DNA of 64,000 nt. Origin: Kribbella sandramycini (GTDB lineage Bacteria; Actinomycetota; Actinomycetes; Propionibacteriales; Kribbellaceae). The translations under genes and the position numbers were made by a program. Under the pieces are notes generated by a model. It did no database searches. It was not told where the DNA came from and saw nothing but the letters and a program-made list of their open reading frames with translations. Shown here one piece after another: positions 1 to 11,957 of this stretch. The number at the start of each line of letters is the position of its first letter. Position 1 is the stretch's first letter. Location: positions 310,001 through 374,000 of the forward strand of contig NZ_JABJRC010000008.1 in the NCBI RefSeq assembly GCF_013131805.1, given 5' to 3'.

Positions 1-360
1 CAGCTCGGCGCCGAGGCGGCGGAGGGCGGCGACCTTACTCGCGGCGGCGTTCTCGGGGAGGTAGACGATCGCCCGGCCGCCGAGCAGGTTGAGTGCGTTG
101 GCGACGCCGAGGCCGTGGTTTCCGGAGGACGCCGTGACGACGCCGGCCGCGCGTTCGGCGTCGGTCAGCGTGAGGATCTTCGCGAGCGCGCCGCGAGCCT
201 TGAACGAGCCGGTCAGCTGCAGGTGCTCGCATTTCGCCAGCACGTCGATGCCGAGGTCGGCGCCGAACCCGCGGAACGGGAGCAGCGGGGTCGGCGGGAG
301 GTACTCGTGCAGCGACGGCGCGATCCCTCGGGACCGGGCGGCGATGTCGGCGGCGTCCAC
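1..360 (-). CDS. PLP-dependent threonine/serine dehydratase-type lyase (3' end outside window)
   Basis: The visible 120 codons are the N-terminal third of a fold-type II pyridoxal-phosphate enzyme, the family of threonine ammonia-lyase and serine racemase, which act on hydroxy-amino acids in the cytosol. Seen directly: the Schiff-base lysine K54 in TGSFKARGA and the phosphate-binding loop SSGNHG at residues 78-83. The start is GTG at 360, chosen because GAGGAG stands five bases upstream. It is divergent from the SGNH hydrolase across 56 bp. The substrate (threonine, serine or another hydroxy-amino acid) cannot be told without the C-terminal half; the family assignment is secure, the exact reaction is not. 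Confidence 0.85.
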   Translation of the reverse strand, partial: MDAADIAARSRGIAPSLHEYLPPTPLLPFRGFGADLGIDVLAKCEHLQLTGSFKARGALAKILTLTDAERAAGVVTASSGNHGLGVANALNLLGGRAIVYLPENAAASKVAALRRLGAEL

Positions 361-416
361 GTGCGCTCCTCGTATTCTGTCGTCGTCGAATGCAGGCTAT
401 CCGGAGGGTGCGCGCG

Positions 417-1377
417 ATGACGGAAGCGCTGTGGAGCGGCTACCAGTACGCCGAGACCGACGCCGGCGGCTGGACGACGTTCTGGCGCCTCGACCCGCGC
501 GGCCGTGACTTCGCCCTGAACGACTGGACGGCGGACCCCACCCGCCCCGAACACCGGCTCTGGGAACGCGCGGCGACCCCCGCCGGTGTGCGCGGGGTGT
601 GGACGACGGCCGCAACCTCACTCCGCCTGGAGGTCCGGGCCGCGTTCGGTATCTCGAAGAAGATCGCACCCATCGATGTGCTGGTAGATGGGCAGTTGAA
701 CGCACGCTGCCCGCTGCAGGAAGGCGAGCAAGAGGTTGTCGTCGAATTGCCCGGAAGGCCTGCAACTGTTGAGATCTGGTTGCCGCAGGCGGGGCGAATT
801 GCGGTGCGGGGGCTGGCACTCGACGGTGCGGCGGTAGCTTCCGAGGGTCCGCGGTGGGTTACCTATGGGAGTTCCATTACGCAGGCGGCGGGGGCGGCGG
901 GGCCTTCGGAGACTTGGCCGGCTTTGGTGGCTCGGGCTCGGGGGTGGGAGTTGCGGTGTCTCGGGTTGTCCGGTGAGTGTCACCTGGACCCGGTGGTGGC
1001 GCGCACGATTCGGGACACTCCGGCGCGGCTGATCTCGCTGTGTCTGGGGGTCAACATCTACGGCGGCGCCACGTTCGGCGGGCGGACGTTGCCGGGGCAG
1101 GTCGAGCAGTTCATCCGGACCGTGCGGGACGGGCACCCGACGACGCCGATCGTGGTGATCACCGCTTTGACCGTCCCCGATCGGGATCGGACGCCGAACG
1201 CGGCCGGGCTGACCCTGGACGACATCCGCACGTGTGTCGAGCTGGGCGCCCGGCAGGATCCCGGCGTCCGGATCATCGACGGGCGGACGATTCTGTCGGC
1301 GGACGAAGCTCGGGCCCTGTACACAGATGGTCTGCATCCAGGGCCCGAGGGTTATCGCGTGATTGCGGAGCGACTGC

Positions 1378-1394
<17 letters not shown>
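417..1394 (+). CDS. SGNH/GDSL-type hydrolase
   Basis: A 325-residue esterase or deacylase of the SGNH superfamily. About 145 residues of beta-rich N-terminal domain, resembling carbohydrate-esterase accessory domains, precede the catalytic domain. Seen: block I YGSSIT with nucleophile S153, a glycine/asparagine block III LGVNIYGG, and the terminal Asp-His pair D304 and H307 in TDGLHPG. There is no signal peptide, so it is probably cytosolic. The ATG at 417 is preferred over the ATG at 390 because GGAGGG lies at 403-408. The 3' end overlaps the convergent glycyl-tRNA synthetase gene by 17 bp. The substrate is unknown; acylated sugars are a family-based guess. Confidence 0.8.
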
Positions 1395-4365
<2,971 letters not shown>

Positions 4366-4457
4366 GGTGAGCACAACTAACCTCAAGCCGTCTTCCGGAG
4401 GATCTACAAAGCGGAAGTCTAGGGGGCGTACGCGGGGGCCTTCGACCGGTCCGCGAC

Positions 4458-4817
4458 CTAGACGCCCAGCTGGTCCAGGTTGGTTTCGACCCACGTCCGG
4501 AGCGCGGACAGCGGGACGGCGACGCTGCGGCCGAGGTCGGTCAGCGAGTACTCGACATGCAGCGGCACGGCCGGGTAGACCTCGCGGTGCAGGAAGCCGT
4601 GCTCCTCCAGCCGGCGCAGGGTCTGCGTGAGCACCTTCGGGCTGATGCCCTGGAGCCGGCGCTGCAGCTCGCCGAAGCGCAGCGGACCGCCTTCAAGGGC
4701 GCCGATGGCGAGCGCGGCCCACTTGTTCGCGAGCAGATCGAGGACGTCGCGGCAGGGGCACTGCGCGGCGTACACATCGTGTTTGTCGTGGGCTCCGGAG
4801 GAGCAGGTGGTGCTCAT
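4458..4817 (-). CDS. HxlR-family transcriptional regulator
   Basis: A 119-residue winged-helix regulator of the MarR-like HxlR family. Seen: the typical N-terminal cysteine pair CPCRDVL (C20, C22), then NKWAALAIGALEGGPLRF and the recognition helix region ISPKVLTQTLRRLEEHGF. HxlR proteins often respond to aldehydes or quinones through such cysteines. It is divergent from a zinc-type alcohol dehydrogenase/quinone-reductase-like gene, 63 bp away, and a dyad sits in that gap, so the enzyme gene is its likely target. The ATG at 4817 has GGGAAG close in front. The 3' end lies 92 bp from the glyQS start. Confidence 0.85.
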   Translation of the reverse strand: MSTTCSSGAHDKHDVYAAQCPCRDVLDLLANKWAALAIGALEGGPLRFGELQRRLQGISPKVLTQTLRRLEEHGFLHREVYPAVPLHVEYSLTDLGRSVAVPLSALRTWVETNLDQLGV

Positions 4818-4825
4818 ACTTCCCA

Positions 4826-4844
4826 AAGGATAGCAATACTCCTT
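4826..4844. promoter_or_regulatory. Candidate HxlR operator dyad
   Basis: Arms AAGGA and TCCTT separated by nine bases (TAGCAATAC), with further partial symmetry outside, lie between the divergent HxlR regulator and the quinone-reductase-like gene. Position and symmetry suit a dimeric regulator site; the assignment to HxlR is inference. Confidence 0.45.
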
Positions 4845-4880
4845 GCGGGAAACTACGGTCCTGGGGATAGCTTCGCGGCC

Positions 4881-5828
4881 ATGAGAGCAATCAGCCAGGA
4901 AGAGTTCGGCGGGCCCGAGGTCCTGCAGGTGATCGAGACCGCGCGGCCGGAGCCGCTGCCGACGGAGGTGCTGGTCCGCGTGCACGCGGCCGGGATCAAC
5001 CCGGTGGATGCGAAGACGCGCGCCGGCGGCGGGGTTGCCGGGGTGCTCGGGGCGCCGCCGTTCGTGCTCGGATGGGACGTGTCGGGTGTCGTCGAGGCGG
5101 TCGGGCACGGCGTGCACACGGTCGCGGTCGGCGACGAGGTGTACGGGATGCCGTGGTTCCCGCGCGCGGCTTCGGCGTACGCCGACTACGTCACCGCGCC
5201 GTCGCGGCACTTCGCCCGCAAACCGGCGAACCTGAGCCACATCGATGCGGCCGCGGTGCCGCTGGCTGGGCTCACGGCGTACCAGATCTTGACGGCGCTC
5301 GCGGATGTGCAGGCTGGTCAGCGGGTGCTCGTACATGCGGCGGCCGGTGGAGTTGGGCATTTGGCGGTGCAGTTCGCCAAGCAGCTGGGCGCGTTTGTGG
5401 TTGGGACGGCGAGCGCGGCGAAGCACGAGTGGTTGCGTGAGCTCGGTGTCGACGAGGTGATCGATTACCACTCGACGTCGGTGGCCGATGCGACTGGGGA
5501 CCTTGATCTGGTGGTGGATCTGATCGGGAGCGAGCAGACGCTGGCCGAGTCGGTTGCCGTTCTGAAACCCGGTGGGTTGCTGGTCGCCGTACCGTCGGGA
5601 ACCTCGCCCGAGTTGCTGGCGACGGCCGCGGCGGCCGGTGTTCGGGTCGCGGGGTATTTGGTGGAGCCCGATGGGCACGCATTGGGCGAGATCACGCGGT
5701 TGATCGAGAGCGGGCAGGTTCGGGTCGAGGTCGAGCAGGTCTTCGCGCTGGAGAAGGTCGCCGAGGCCCATCGGCAGCTGGAGGAAGGGCGGACTCGGGG
5801 CAAGCTCGTGCTGGATCTAGTCGGGTAG
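4881..5828 (+). CDS. NADP-dependent MDR-family oxidoreductase (quinone reductase-like)
   Basis: A 315-residue member of the zinc-independent medium-chain dehydrogenase/reductase group, related to NADPH:quinone oxidoreductase. The N-terminal GroES-like domain has GINPVDAKTRAG and GWDVSGVVEAVG; the Rossmann domain has the nucleotide loop AAAGGVGHLAVQFAKQLG. The cysteine and histidine zinc ligands of true alcohol dehydrogenases are not seen, which supports the quinone-reductase branch. Probably cytosolic, reducing quinones or reactive carbonyls with NADPH. Divergent from HxlR, which likely regulates it. The stop overlaps the convergent LysR gene by 12 bp, leaving no room for a hairpin terminator. 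Confidence 0.88.
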   Translation: MRAISQEEFGGPEVLQVIETARPEPLPTEVLVRVHAAGINPVDAKTRAGGGVAGVLGAPPFVLGWDVSGVVEAVGHGVHTVAVGDEVYGMPWFPRAASAYADYVTAPSRHFARKPANLSHIDAAAVPLAGLTAYQILTALADVQAGQRVLVHAAAGGVGHLAVQFAKQLGAFVVGTASAAKHEWLRELGVDEVIDYHSTSVADATGDLDLVVDLIGSEQTLAESVAVLKPGGLLVAVPSGTSPELLATAAAAGVRVAGYLVEPDGHALGEITRLIESGQVRVEVEQVFALEKVAEAHRQLEEGRTRGKLVLDLVG

Positions 5829-6731
5829 CCACGCACCCTCGGGGACGTCCAACCAGTCGTCCAGCTCGTCGATCGCGGCGTGCAGGGCGGTCAGGCCGGG
5901 GTGGGTGAAGTTGGCGCGCCAGATCATCGACCAGGGGTAGAGGGCGACGGGGTCGACAAGGGGGCGCAGAACGGCGCCGGGAACGGCGGGCTGGGTGGTC
6001 ATCGTGAGGATCGGGGCGTTCCGGTCCCGGATGTGCTGCGCCAGCTCGTCGGTCCCCTGGACATGCGGGTGCGCTTTGGCGGCGTCCACTCCGAAGGGCG
6101 CGAGCAGCTGATTGACGGCGTGCTCCCAGCCGGGGGTCGCGTGATTCCCGGCCCGGGAGCAGACGCCGGTATCCCGCAGCTGTTCGAACCGTACGGCGTC
6201 CAGCTCGGCCAGTGGATGCGCCTCGGGGAGGAGGACCGCGATCGGCTCCCGGCGGACGACGCGCTGCTGCAGACCGTCCATCGAGCCGGGATGCCGACCG
6301 AAGGTGACGTCGATCCGTTCGGCGAGCAGCAGTGGGACGGCGGCCTCGGCGCCGGTCTGATAGCGGGCGAAGTACTCGATGTCCGGCGTCCGCTGCCGCG
6401 CGGCCGCGAGCACCAGCGTCGGCGTCAGCCCCGGGCCGACCACGTCGACAGTCAGCGACGGCGTCGCGCCGCGCAGCTCCTGGACGGCCAGATCGTGCAG
6501 CGCGATCAGCTCCCGTGCCCGTCCGAGCAGCTGCTGCCCGGACGGCGTCAGGTCGACCCGCCGCGTCGTCCGATCGAGCAGGCGGACGCCGAGCCGCTCC
6601 TCGAGCCGGCGGATATCGCGGCTCAGCGCCTGCTGCGCGACGAACAGCCGCTGGGCCGCGCGGCTGAAATGCAGCTCCTCGGCGACGACGACGAAGTACC
6701 GCAGCAGTCTGATCTCCAAGTCGTCGGCCAC
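5817..6731 (-). CDS. LysR-family transcriptional regulator
   Basis: 304 residues. N-terminal winged helix-turn-helix (LHFSRAAQRLFVAQQALSRD, then LEERLGVRLLDRTTRRVDLT), followed by a periplasmic-binding-like effector domain from about residue 90. It is divergent from an alpha/beta hydrolase gene, the usual arrangement of a LysR gene and its target. The 84-bp intergenic region contains a short dyad ACGC-N5-GCGT at 6746-6758 that could be part of its site. The effector is unknown. Confidence 0.9.
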   Translation of the reverse strand: MADDLEIRLLRYFVVVAEELHFSRAAQRLFVAQQALSRDIRRLEERLGVRLLDRTTRRVDLTPSGQQLLGRARELIALHDLAVQELRGATPSLTVDVVGPGLTPTLVLAAARQRTPDIEYFARYQTGAEAAVPLLLAERIDVTFGRHPGSMDGLQQRVVRREPIAVLLPEAHPLAELDAVRFEQLRDTGVCSRAGNHATPGWEHAVNQLLAPFGVDAAKAHPHVQGTDELAQHIRDRNAPILTMTTQPAVPGAVLRPLVDPVALYPWSMIWRANFTHPGLTALHAAIDELDDWLDVPEGAWLPD

Positions 6732-6815
6732 AGCTCCTTATTAACACGCCAGGTGCGTCAATCGGGTGTCAACAGGTGTTGGAGTCCGGGCCGGGATCTC
6801 CCGCATGGTCGAGAC

Positions 6816-7622
6816 ATGGAAACCACAGCGAAGACTCTCGACACCGCCGATGGCATCGTCTACTACGAACTGCGCGGCGCCGGCCCGCTCGTCGTCCTGG
6901 TCGGCTCCCCGATGGACGCCGACTCGTTCGCGCCACTGGCCGACCTCCTCGCCTCCGACTACACGGTCCTGACCACCGACCCGCGCGGGCACCGTCGCAG
7001 CCCGCTCGACGACCCGAACCACGACTCGCGCCCCGAGCACCGGGCCGGCGACCTCGCCGCCTTGATCAAGGCGGTCGGCGGGCCCGCGATCGTGTTCGGA
7101 TCGAGTGGCGGCGCGGTCAGCGCGCTCGCGCTGGCCCAGGAGTACCCCGAGCTGGTCCGGGCCGTGATCGCTCATGAGCCGCCGCTGCTGAACCTGCTCG
7201 ACGACTCCGCCGAGCAGCTCGCGATCTCGGCGGACCTGTGCGCGACGTACCTGTCCGGTGACGTCCTGGGCGGCTGGCGCAAGTTCTTCGCGCAGGCGAA
7301 TCTGGAGCTGCCCGACGGGATGCTCGAGCTGATGTTCGGCGGCGAGCGGGATCCGCAGGCGGTCGCGGACGAGGAGTACTGGTTCGCTCACGAGTTCGCC
7401 TGGACGGTCGGCTGGCAGCCCGATCTCGGCGTACTGCGGAACACCCGGATCGTGCCCGGGATCGGGGTCGAGTCGGCCGGTCAGCTGTGCGAGCGGACGA
7501 CGTCCGCGCTGGCTGCCGGGCTGGGCGTGGCGCCGGTCCGCTTCCCCGGGGACCACACCGGATTCGCGGAGGACCCGAACGGTTTCCTCCCCGCGCTGCG
7601 GGCGGTGCTAGCCGACATCTGA
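6816..7622 (+). CDS. Alpha/beta-fold hydrolase
   Basis: 268 residues with the standard alpha/beta hydrolase order: strand and oxyanion segment VVLVGSPMDADSF, TTDPRGHRRS, and the nucleophile elbow FGSSGGAVSAL where the second serine is the likely nucleophile. A late histidine in PGDHTGFAEDP fits the catalytic His. No signal peptide. The product resembles the small TetR- or LysR-linked hydrolases of actinomycetes, whose substrates are generally unknown. The ATG at 6816 is chosen as the start of the alignable domain; the ribosome site in front (GGTCGAG) is weak. Likely controlled by the divergent LysR gene. Confidence 0.82.
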   Translation: METTAKTLDTADGIVYYELRGAGPLVVLVGSPMDADSFAPLADLLASDYTVLTTDPRGHRRSPLDDPNHDSRPEHRAGDLAALIKAVGGPAIVFGSSGGAVSALALAQEYPELVRAVIAHEPPLLNLLDDSAEQLAISADLCATYLSGDVLGGWRKFFAQANLELPDGMLELMFGGERDPQAVADEEYWFAHEFAWTVGWQPDLGVLRNTRIVPGIGVESAGQLCERTTSALAAGLGVAPVRFPGDHTGFAEDPNGFLPALRAVLADI

Positions 7623-7749
7623 CACCCGGAGTCGCTCGTGTGGCGGCATGTGTGAAGCTGGGGTGGTCCGGTGGGTGCACTCGGCGGTTCGGAGCGGTCG
7701 CATCGGGCACCGGTCGAGTGCCGGGCGGATCGTCCCACCGCGTGGCGTC

Positions 7750-7780
7750 TTGACCTCAACCGTGGTTGAAGTTTCAAGCT
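7750..7780 (+). promoter_or_regulatory. MerR/SoxR-type promoter dyad upstream of sod
   Basis: A TTGACC -35-like hexamer at 7750 is followed by the dyad TCAACC-GT-GGTTGA at 7756-7769, placed between -35 and a weak -10 about 19 bp away. An over-long spacer filled by a dyad is characteristic of promoters activated by MerR-family proteins such as SoxR. It lies about 60 bp in front of the superoxide dismutase start. The regulator is not in the window. Confidence 0.45.
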
Positions 7781-7841
7781 GGTGCCGACACCAGGACACG
7801 GCGATATCCGGCCCCCGCGGGGCCCCGACGAAGGAGCAGAG

Positions 7842-8465
7842 TTGACCACGTACACGCTTCCCGATCTTTCCTACGACTACGGCGCCCTCGCTCCGAGCAT
7901 CGCCGGCGAGATCATGGAGCTGCACCACTCCAAGCACCACGCCACCTACGTGAAGGGTCTGAACGACACCCTCGACAAGCTGGCCGAGGCCCGCGACAAG
8001 GGCGACTTCGGCGCGATCGTCGGGCTGGAGAAGACGCTCGCCTTCAACCTGGGCGGTCACGTCAACCACTCGATCTTCTGGAAGAACCTCTCGCCGGAGG
8101 GCGGCGACAAGCCGACCGGCGAGCTGGCCGCCGCGATCGACGAGTTCTTCGGCTCGTTCGACGGCTTCCAGTCGCACTTCACCGCCGCCGCGACCACGAT
8201 CCAGGGCTCCGGCTGGGCCATCCTGGGCTGGGACGCGCTGGCCGGCCGCCTGCTGGTGCACCAGCTGTACGACCAGCAGGGCAACCTGCCGGCCGGGCAG
8301 ATCCCGATCGCGATGCTGGACATGTGGGAGCACGCCTTCTACCTGCAGTACAAGAACGTGAAGCCGGACTACGTCAAGGCCTGGTGGAACGTCGTCAACT
8401 GGGGTGACGCGCAGGCGCGTTTCGACGCGGCGCGCGGCGCGAGCGGGCTCATCACCGGAGCCTGA
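7842..8465 (+). CDS. sodA: Superoxide dismutase, Fe/Mn type
   Basis: Converts superoxide to oxygen and hydrogen peroxide. 207 residues, normal family length. The four metal ligands are all visible: H28 in MELHHSKHH, H76 in GGHVNHSIFW, D160 and H164 in DMWEHAFY. The start is TTG at 7842, selected by AAGGAG at 7831-7836 and by the family N-terminus TLPDLSYDYGAL. Whether the metal is iron or manganese cannot be settled by eye. No signal peptide. It stands alone, with a MerR-type dyad upstream and a strong bidirectional hairpin downstream. Confidence 0.97.
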   Translation: MTTYTLPDLSYDYGALAPSIAGEIMELHHSKHHATYVKGLNDTLDKLAEARDKGDFGAIVGLEKTLAFNLGGHVNHSIFWKNLSPEGGDKPTGELAAAIDEFFGSFDGFQSHFTAAATTIQGSGWAILGWDALAGRLLVHQLYDQQGNLPAGQIPIAMLDMWEHAFYLQYKNVKPDYVKAWWNVVNWGDAQARFDAARGASGLITGA

Positions 8466-8489
8466 TCGCCCAGGCCATCGCCATCGGCC

Positions 8490-8529
8490 GCGCCCGCCCG
8501 TTGCCCGCTCATGCGGGCCGGGCGGGCGC
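8490..8529. terminator. Bidirectional hairpin terminator
   Basis: An 11-bp perfect GC stem (GCGCCCGCCCG with CGGGCGGGCGC) encloses a second stem GCCCGC-TCAT-GCGGGC. It separates the convergent sod and alpha/beta hydrolase genes. There is no uridine run, as is common in high-GC actinomycetes. Confidence 0.75.
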
Positions 8530-8543
8530 AGTTGTGATGGCCC

Positions 8544-9350
8544 TCAGGAACAGAACCCCGCGATCACCGGCGCGATCGCCTTCGCCGCGATCATGTGGTT
8601 CTGCCCCGGCACCTCGCGGCACTCCGCCCCCGGGACGGCGGCCGTCACGGCGGCGACCGCGTTCTTCATCCACGCCGGGCTCTTGCCGCCGATCACGGTC
8701 AGCACCGGGACGCCGACCGCCGACCACTGCCCGGCGTCCAACGAGCGACCCAACCCGTTGTGAGCGACGAACCGGCCGTCGTACGGCAGGGTGTGCGCCA
8801 CCGCGGTCATCTGCTTCCAGGCCGGCATCAGCCGCATCAAGGTGACCATCGGGCCGGGCAGCCCGACGCCCTTGGTCAGGAAGTACTTCACCGCGTCGGC
8901 CGGGCCGCGCGCTTCGAGATCCGCGACGAAGGTCTCCGGCATCGGCTTGCGGCTGCCGTCGACGACGAAGGGCGTCTCGAAAGCGACCACTCGCTCGATC
9001 GGCAGGCCCGCGTTGGCAGCGGCCAGCGCGAGCGCCGCACCGGACGACGTCCCGTAGACGTACGCCGAACCGCCGGCGACCTCGATCACCGCCGCCAGAT
9101 CCTCGAGCTCCCGGTCGATCGAGGCCTCGCCTGCACGCCCGGATCCGCCCGGGCTCGCGTCGCCGGAGTCTCCCCTGCCTCGCCGGTCGTAGTTGTAGAC
9201 GGTGAATCGGTCGGCCAGCAATTCGGCGAGCTCGGGCATCGGGCCCTGAGCGCGGCTGCAGAGTGCGCCGTCCACCAGGACGAGCGCCGGGCCCGATCCG
9301 CGCCGGTCGTACGCGATCGTCGTGCCGTCCTTGGAAACCGTCGTGTTCAT
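8544..9350 (-). CDS. Alpha/beta-fold hydrolase
   Basis: 268 residues of alpha/beta hydrolase fold: SKDGTTIAYDRRGSG at the N-terminus, YDRRGRGDSGD after strand beta4, nucleophile elbow YGTSSGAALAL with the second serine as likely nucleophile, and a late histidine in PGQNHMIAAKAI. No signal peptide. It is a paralogue of the hydrolase 1 kb upstream in general type rather than a close copy. The ATG at 9350 is supported by AAGGAG eight bases upstream. It faces sod across a hairpin terminator. The substrate is unknown. Confidence 0.82.
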   Translation of the reverse strand: MNTTVSKDGTTIAYDRRGSGPALVLVDGALCSRAQGPMPELAELLADRFTVYNYDRRGRGDSGDASPGGSGRAGEASIDRELEDLAAVIEVAGGSAYVYGTSSGAALALAAANAGLPIERVVAFETPFVVDGSRKPMPETFVADLEARGPADAVKYFLTKGVGLPGPMVTLMRLMPAWKQMTAVAHTLPYDGRFVAHNGLGRSLDAGQWSAVGVPVLTVIGGKSPAWMKNAVAAVTAAVPGAECREVPGQNHMIAAKAIAPVIAGFCS

Positions 9351-9567
9351 CGCACTGCTCCTTCATCGGTGGTCTTGCCAGTGCGTCGAACATCTTGCCG
9401 CGAGATCGACACAGCGTGCGGAAATTACCCGGAGTGCGGAGGAAAACCCGTGTACTTCGGAGACCAATGTGACTTGAATCACGGTCGGTCGCGATTCGCA
9501 GTCGGCGGATGACAGGGTGCGGTCAACAAGCGCCCGCCCCGCTTGTCATCACAGGTGGGGGCTGGGC

Positions 9568-9625
9568 GTTTCCGGCCAGGAGCGAGCTTGGGGGCTCGTC
9601 ACCGTTCCTGGCGCCAGACGGAAAC
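9568..9625 (+). promoter_or_regulatory. Structured 5' leader of the M4 protease gene
   Basis: Three nested helices can form directly before the ribosome-binding site: GTTTCCG with CGGAAAC, GCCAGGA with TCCTGGC, and an apical CGAGC with GCTCG. Six unpaired bases bulge on the 3' side. The base of the stem ends three bases before GGGAGGA. It does not match a riboswitch class that I recognise. Confidence 0.45.
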
Positions 9626-9639
9626 CTGGGAGGAACCCT

Positions 9640-11946
9640 GTGAAAGCCCGTACCTGGCTCGCCGGCCTTGCCGCCGGCGCAGTCGCACTGACGCTGGCGG
9701 CGCCCAACGCCGCCATCGGCGCCCCGACGGCGGACCCGGCTCCGAAGAGCCCCGAGGTCCGCACGCTCAGCGCCCCGAAGGGTGGCGGCGGCGACTACGT
9801 GAAGAAGCGGGACGCGCTCGGCCGTGCGCACTCGATCCGTCCCGCGACGCCGATCAAGGCGCCCGCGGCCGTCAGCGGCAAGGCGGCCAAGTCCGCCACC
9901 AGCAAGCCCGACTCGCAGGCCGTCGCCAAGGCGCAGGTCGCCGCGGTCGCGCCGTACTTCGGCGCCCGCCCGGCCGACCTGGTCGCCAAGACCACCGAGC
10001 TGTCGGAGTACGGCTCGCAGACGCGTTTCCAGCAGACCATCGACGGCGTCCAGGTGTACGGCGGCGAGATCGTCACCAACCTGGACAAGACCGGCGCGCT
10101 GGAGTCCGCGAACGGCGAGGTCGCGCTCGCGACGTACGGCGCCTTCCCGGCCGCCGACCAGGCCGACGCGGCGAAGTCCAAGGCCCAGGGCTCGGCCGTG
10201 CAGGCCGTCGCCACCCGCGGCAAGCTCGACGCCTCGAAGCTGGACGCCGAGCTGATCGGCCCGCGCTGGTTCGACATGGGTCTGGTGACCCGGCAGCCCG
10301 GCTCGGTCGCGATCCCGGTCTACATGTACGAGGTGCACGGCCCGGGCGACGTCCGCTGGCAGGCCATGGTGCACGCGTCCGGCCAGGCGCTGCTGGCCTG
10401 GGACCTGCAGGAGAAGATCAACCGCGTCGTCTGCGACGCGGATCGCGCGATCATCCAGACCGGCGGTGAGGACGTCCGCTGCGGTGGCGGCGTGTTCGCG
10501 CCGACTCGCGTCGAGGGCGGCCCGACCTCGACGGTCGGCGACGTGAACCAGGTCTTCGAGTTCTTCGGCGACACCTCTGACACGTACGAGTCGCTCGGCA
10601 CCGACCTGACCCAGCTGATCGGCGTCGACTACGGCGACGGTCTCGGCAAGGCGATCCGCGGCACCGTCCGGATCTGCGTCGACGGCGGCTGCCCGTTCGC
10701 CAACGCGTTCTGGAACGGCGAGCAGATGGCCTTCGGCGAGGGCGTCTCCACCGATGACGTGACCGGCCACGAGCTGACCCACGGCGTCACCCAGCACACC
10801 GCGGGCCTGGCCTACCTGTGGGAGGCCGGCGCGATCAACGAGGCGCTGTCCGACATCATGGGCGAGTTCGTCGACCTGACCAACGGCTCCGCGGACGACA
10901 CCGCCGAGAACCGCTGGCAGATCGGCGAGGGCTCCAGCCTCGGCGTGATCCGGTCGATGTCCGACCCGACGAAGTTCAACGACCCGGACAAGATGACCAG
11001 CCCGAAGTGGTTCGACGACGACTTCTTCCAGGACAACGGCGGCGTCCACTTCAACTCCGGCGTCGGTAACAAGACGGCGTACCTGATCGCGGACGGCGGC
11101 TCGTTCAACGGCCAGAAGATGCTCGGCATCGGCCTGGCCCGCTCCGAGGTGTTGTGGCACGAGACCCAGAAGATCCTCACCACCGGCGCCGACTACGGCG
11201 ACCTGGCCGAGGGCCTGCGGTCGAGCTGCGACAAGCTGGCCAAGAAGAAGAAGTCCGGTATGACGAAGAAGGACTGCGTCCAGGTCGGCCTCGCGATCAA
11301 GGCTACTGAGCTCGACCTCGAGCCGGCCGGCGGCCTGCCGGCCCAGGCCCCGGTCTGCGACACCGCCGGCGCCAAGGCGAAGAACCTGTTCAAGACCAGC
11401 TTCGCCGAGTACCCCGACGGCAAGGTCGTCCGGGACCAGGGCTGGGTCCTCGGCAAGGCCGAGGGTGTCGAGGGCTCGCTCGTCGACACGTCGTACAGCA
11501 AGGACGGTGACGACTCCATGCTCGGCGTCGTGACCGCCCCGGACCAGTCGATCGGCATCCAGACCGCCAACGGCACCAAGATCAAGAACCCGAAGACGTA
11601 CCTGCGCTTCCAGCACGCGTACAACTTCTACAACGTGTTCATCATCTTCGGCGTCCGCACCGGTACCGGCACGCTGGAGTACTCCGACAACGGCGGCGCG
11701 ACCTGGAAGGACAGCGCCGCGCTCACCGGCTGGACGAACGGCCCGACCGTCGACCCGAACTTCGACGACGAGCCCGCCGCCTGGCACGGCAACTCCGGCG
11801 GCTGGGAGACCAGCCGGCTCGACCTGACCGAGCTCCAGGGCAAGCAGGTCAAGTTCCGCTGGACCGAGCACGGCAAGGACTTCGCCGACCTGCTCCCGGC
11901 GAACTGGTGGCTCGACAACGCGTCGATCTACACCTGCTCCAAGTAG
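9640..11946 (+). CDS. Secreted M4-family (thermolysin-like) metalloprotease
   Basis: 768 residues. Order: signal peptide (KARTWLAGLAAGAVALTLAAP), FTP and PepSY-like propeptide to about residue 260, then a thermolysin catalytic domain with HELTH at 377-381 and the third zinc ligand E401 in NEALSD. A C-terminal extension of about 200 residues follows, predicted beta-rich (YSDNGGATWKD), like the jelly-roll domains appended to immune-inhibitor-A-type proteases. It is exported and self-activated by propeptide removal, degrading extracellular protein. The start GTG at 9640 follows GGGAGGA. A hairpin-forming leader precedes it and a 15-bp terminator stem follows. Confidence 0.93.
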   Translation: MKARTWLAGLAAGAVALTLAAPNAAIGAPTADPAPKSPEVRTLSAPKGGGGDYVKKRDALGRAHSIRPATPIKAPAAVSGKAAKSATSKPDSQAVAKAQVAAVAPYFGARPADLVAKTTELSEYGSQTRFQQTIDGVQVYGGEIVTNLDKTGALESANGEVALATYGAFPAADQADAAKSKAQGSAVQAVATRGKLDASKLDAELIGPRWFDMGLVTRQPGSVAIPVYMYEVHGPGDVRWQAMVHASGQALLAWDLQEKINRVVCDADRAIIQTGGEDVRCGGGVFAPTRVEGGPTSTVGDVNQVFEFFGDTSDTYESLGTDLTQLIGVDYGDGLGKAIRGTVRICVDGGCPFANAFWNGEQMAFGEGVSTDDVTGHELTHGVTQHTAGLAYLWEAGAINEALSDIMGEFVDLTNGSADDTAENRWQIGEGSSLGVIRSMSDPTKFNDPDKMTSPKWFDDDFFQDNGGVHFNSGVGNKTAYLIADGGSFNGQKMLGIGLARSEVLWHETQKILTTGADYGDLAEGLRSSCDKLAKKKKSGMTKKDCVQVGLAIKATELDLEPAGGLPAQAPVCDTAGAKAKNLFKTSFAEYPDGKVVRDQGWVLGKAEGVEGSLVDTSYSKDGDDSMLGVVTAPDQSIGIQTANGTKIKNPKTYLRFQHAYNFYNVFIIFGVRTGTGTLEYSDNGGATWKDSAALTGWTNGPTVDPNFDDEPAAWHGNSGGWETSRLDLTELQGKQVKFRWTEHGKDFADLLPANWWLDNASIYTCSK

Positions 11947-11957
11947 TACGAGCGTTC

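Noticed and set aside
9523..11871. Long minus-strand open frame of about 782 codons
   Set aside because: Antisense to the M4 protease; low-complexity Val/Arg/Asp composition typical of a shadow frame.
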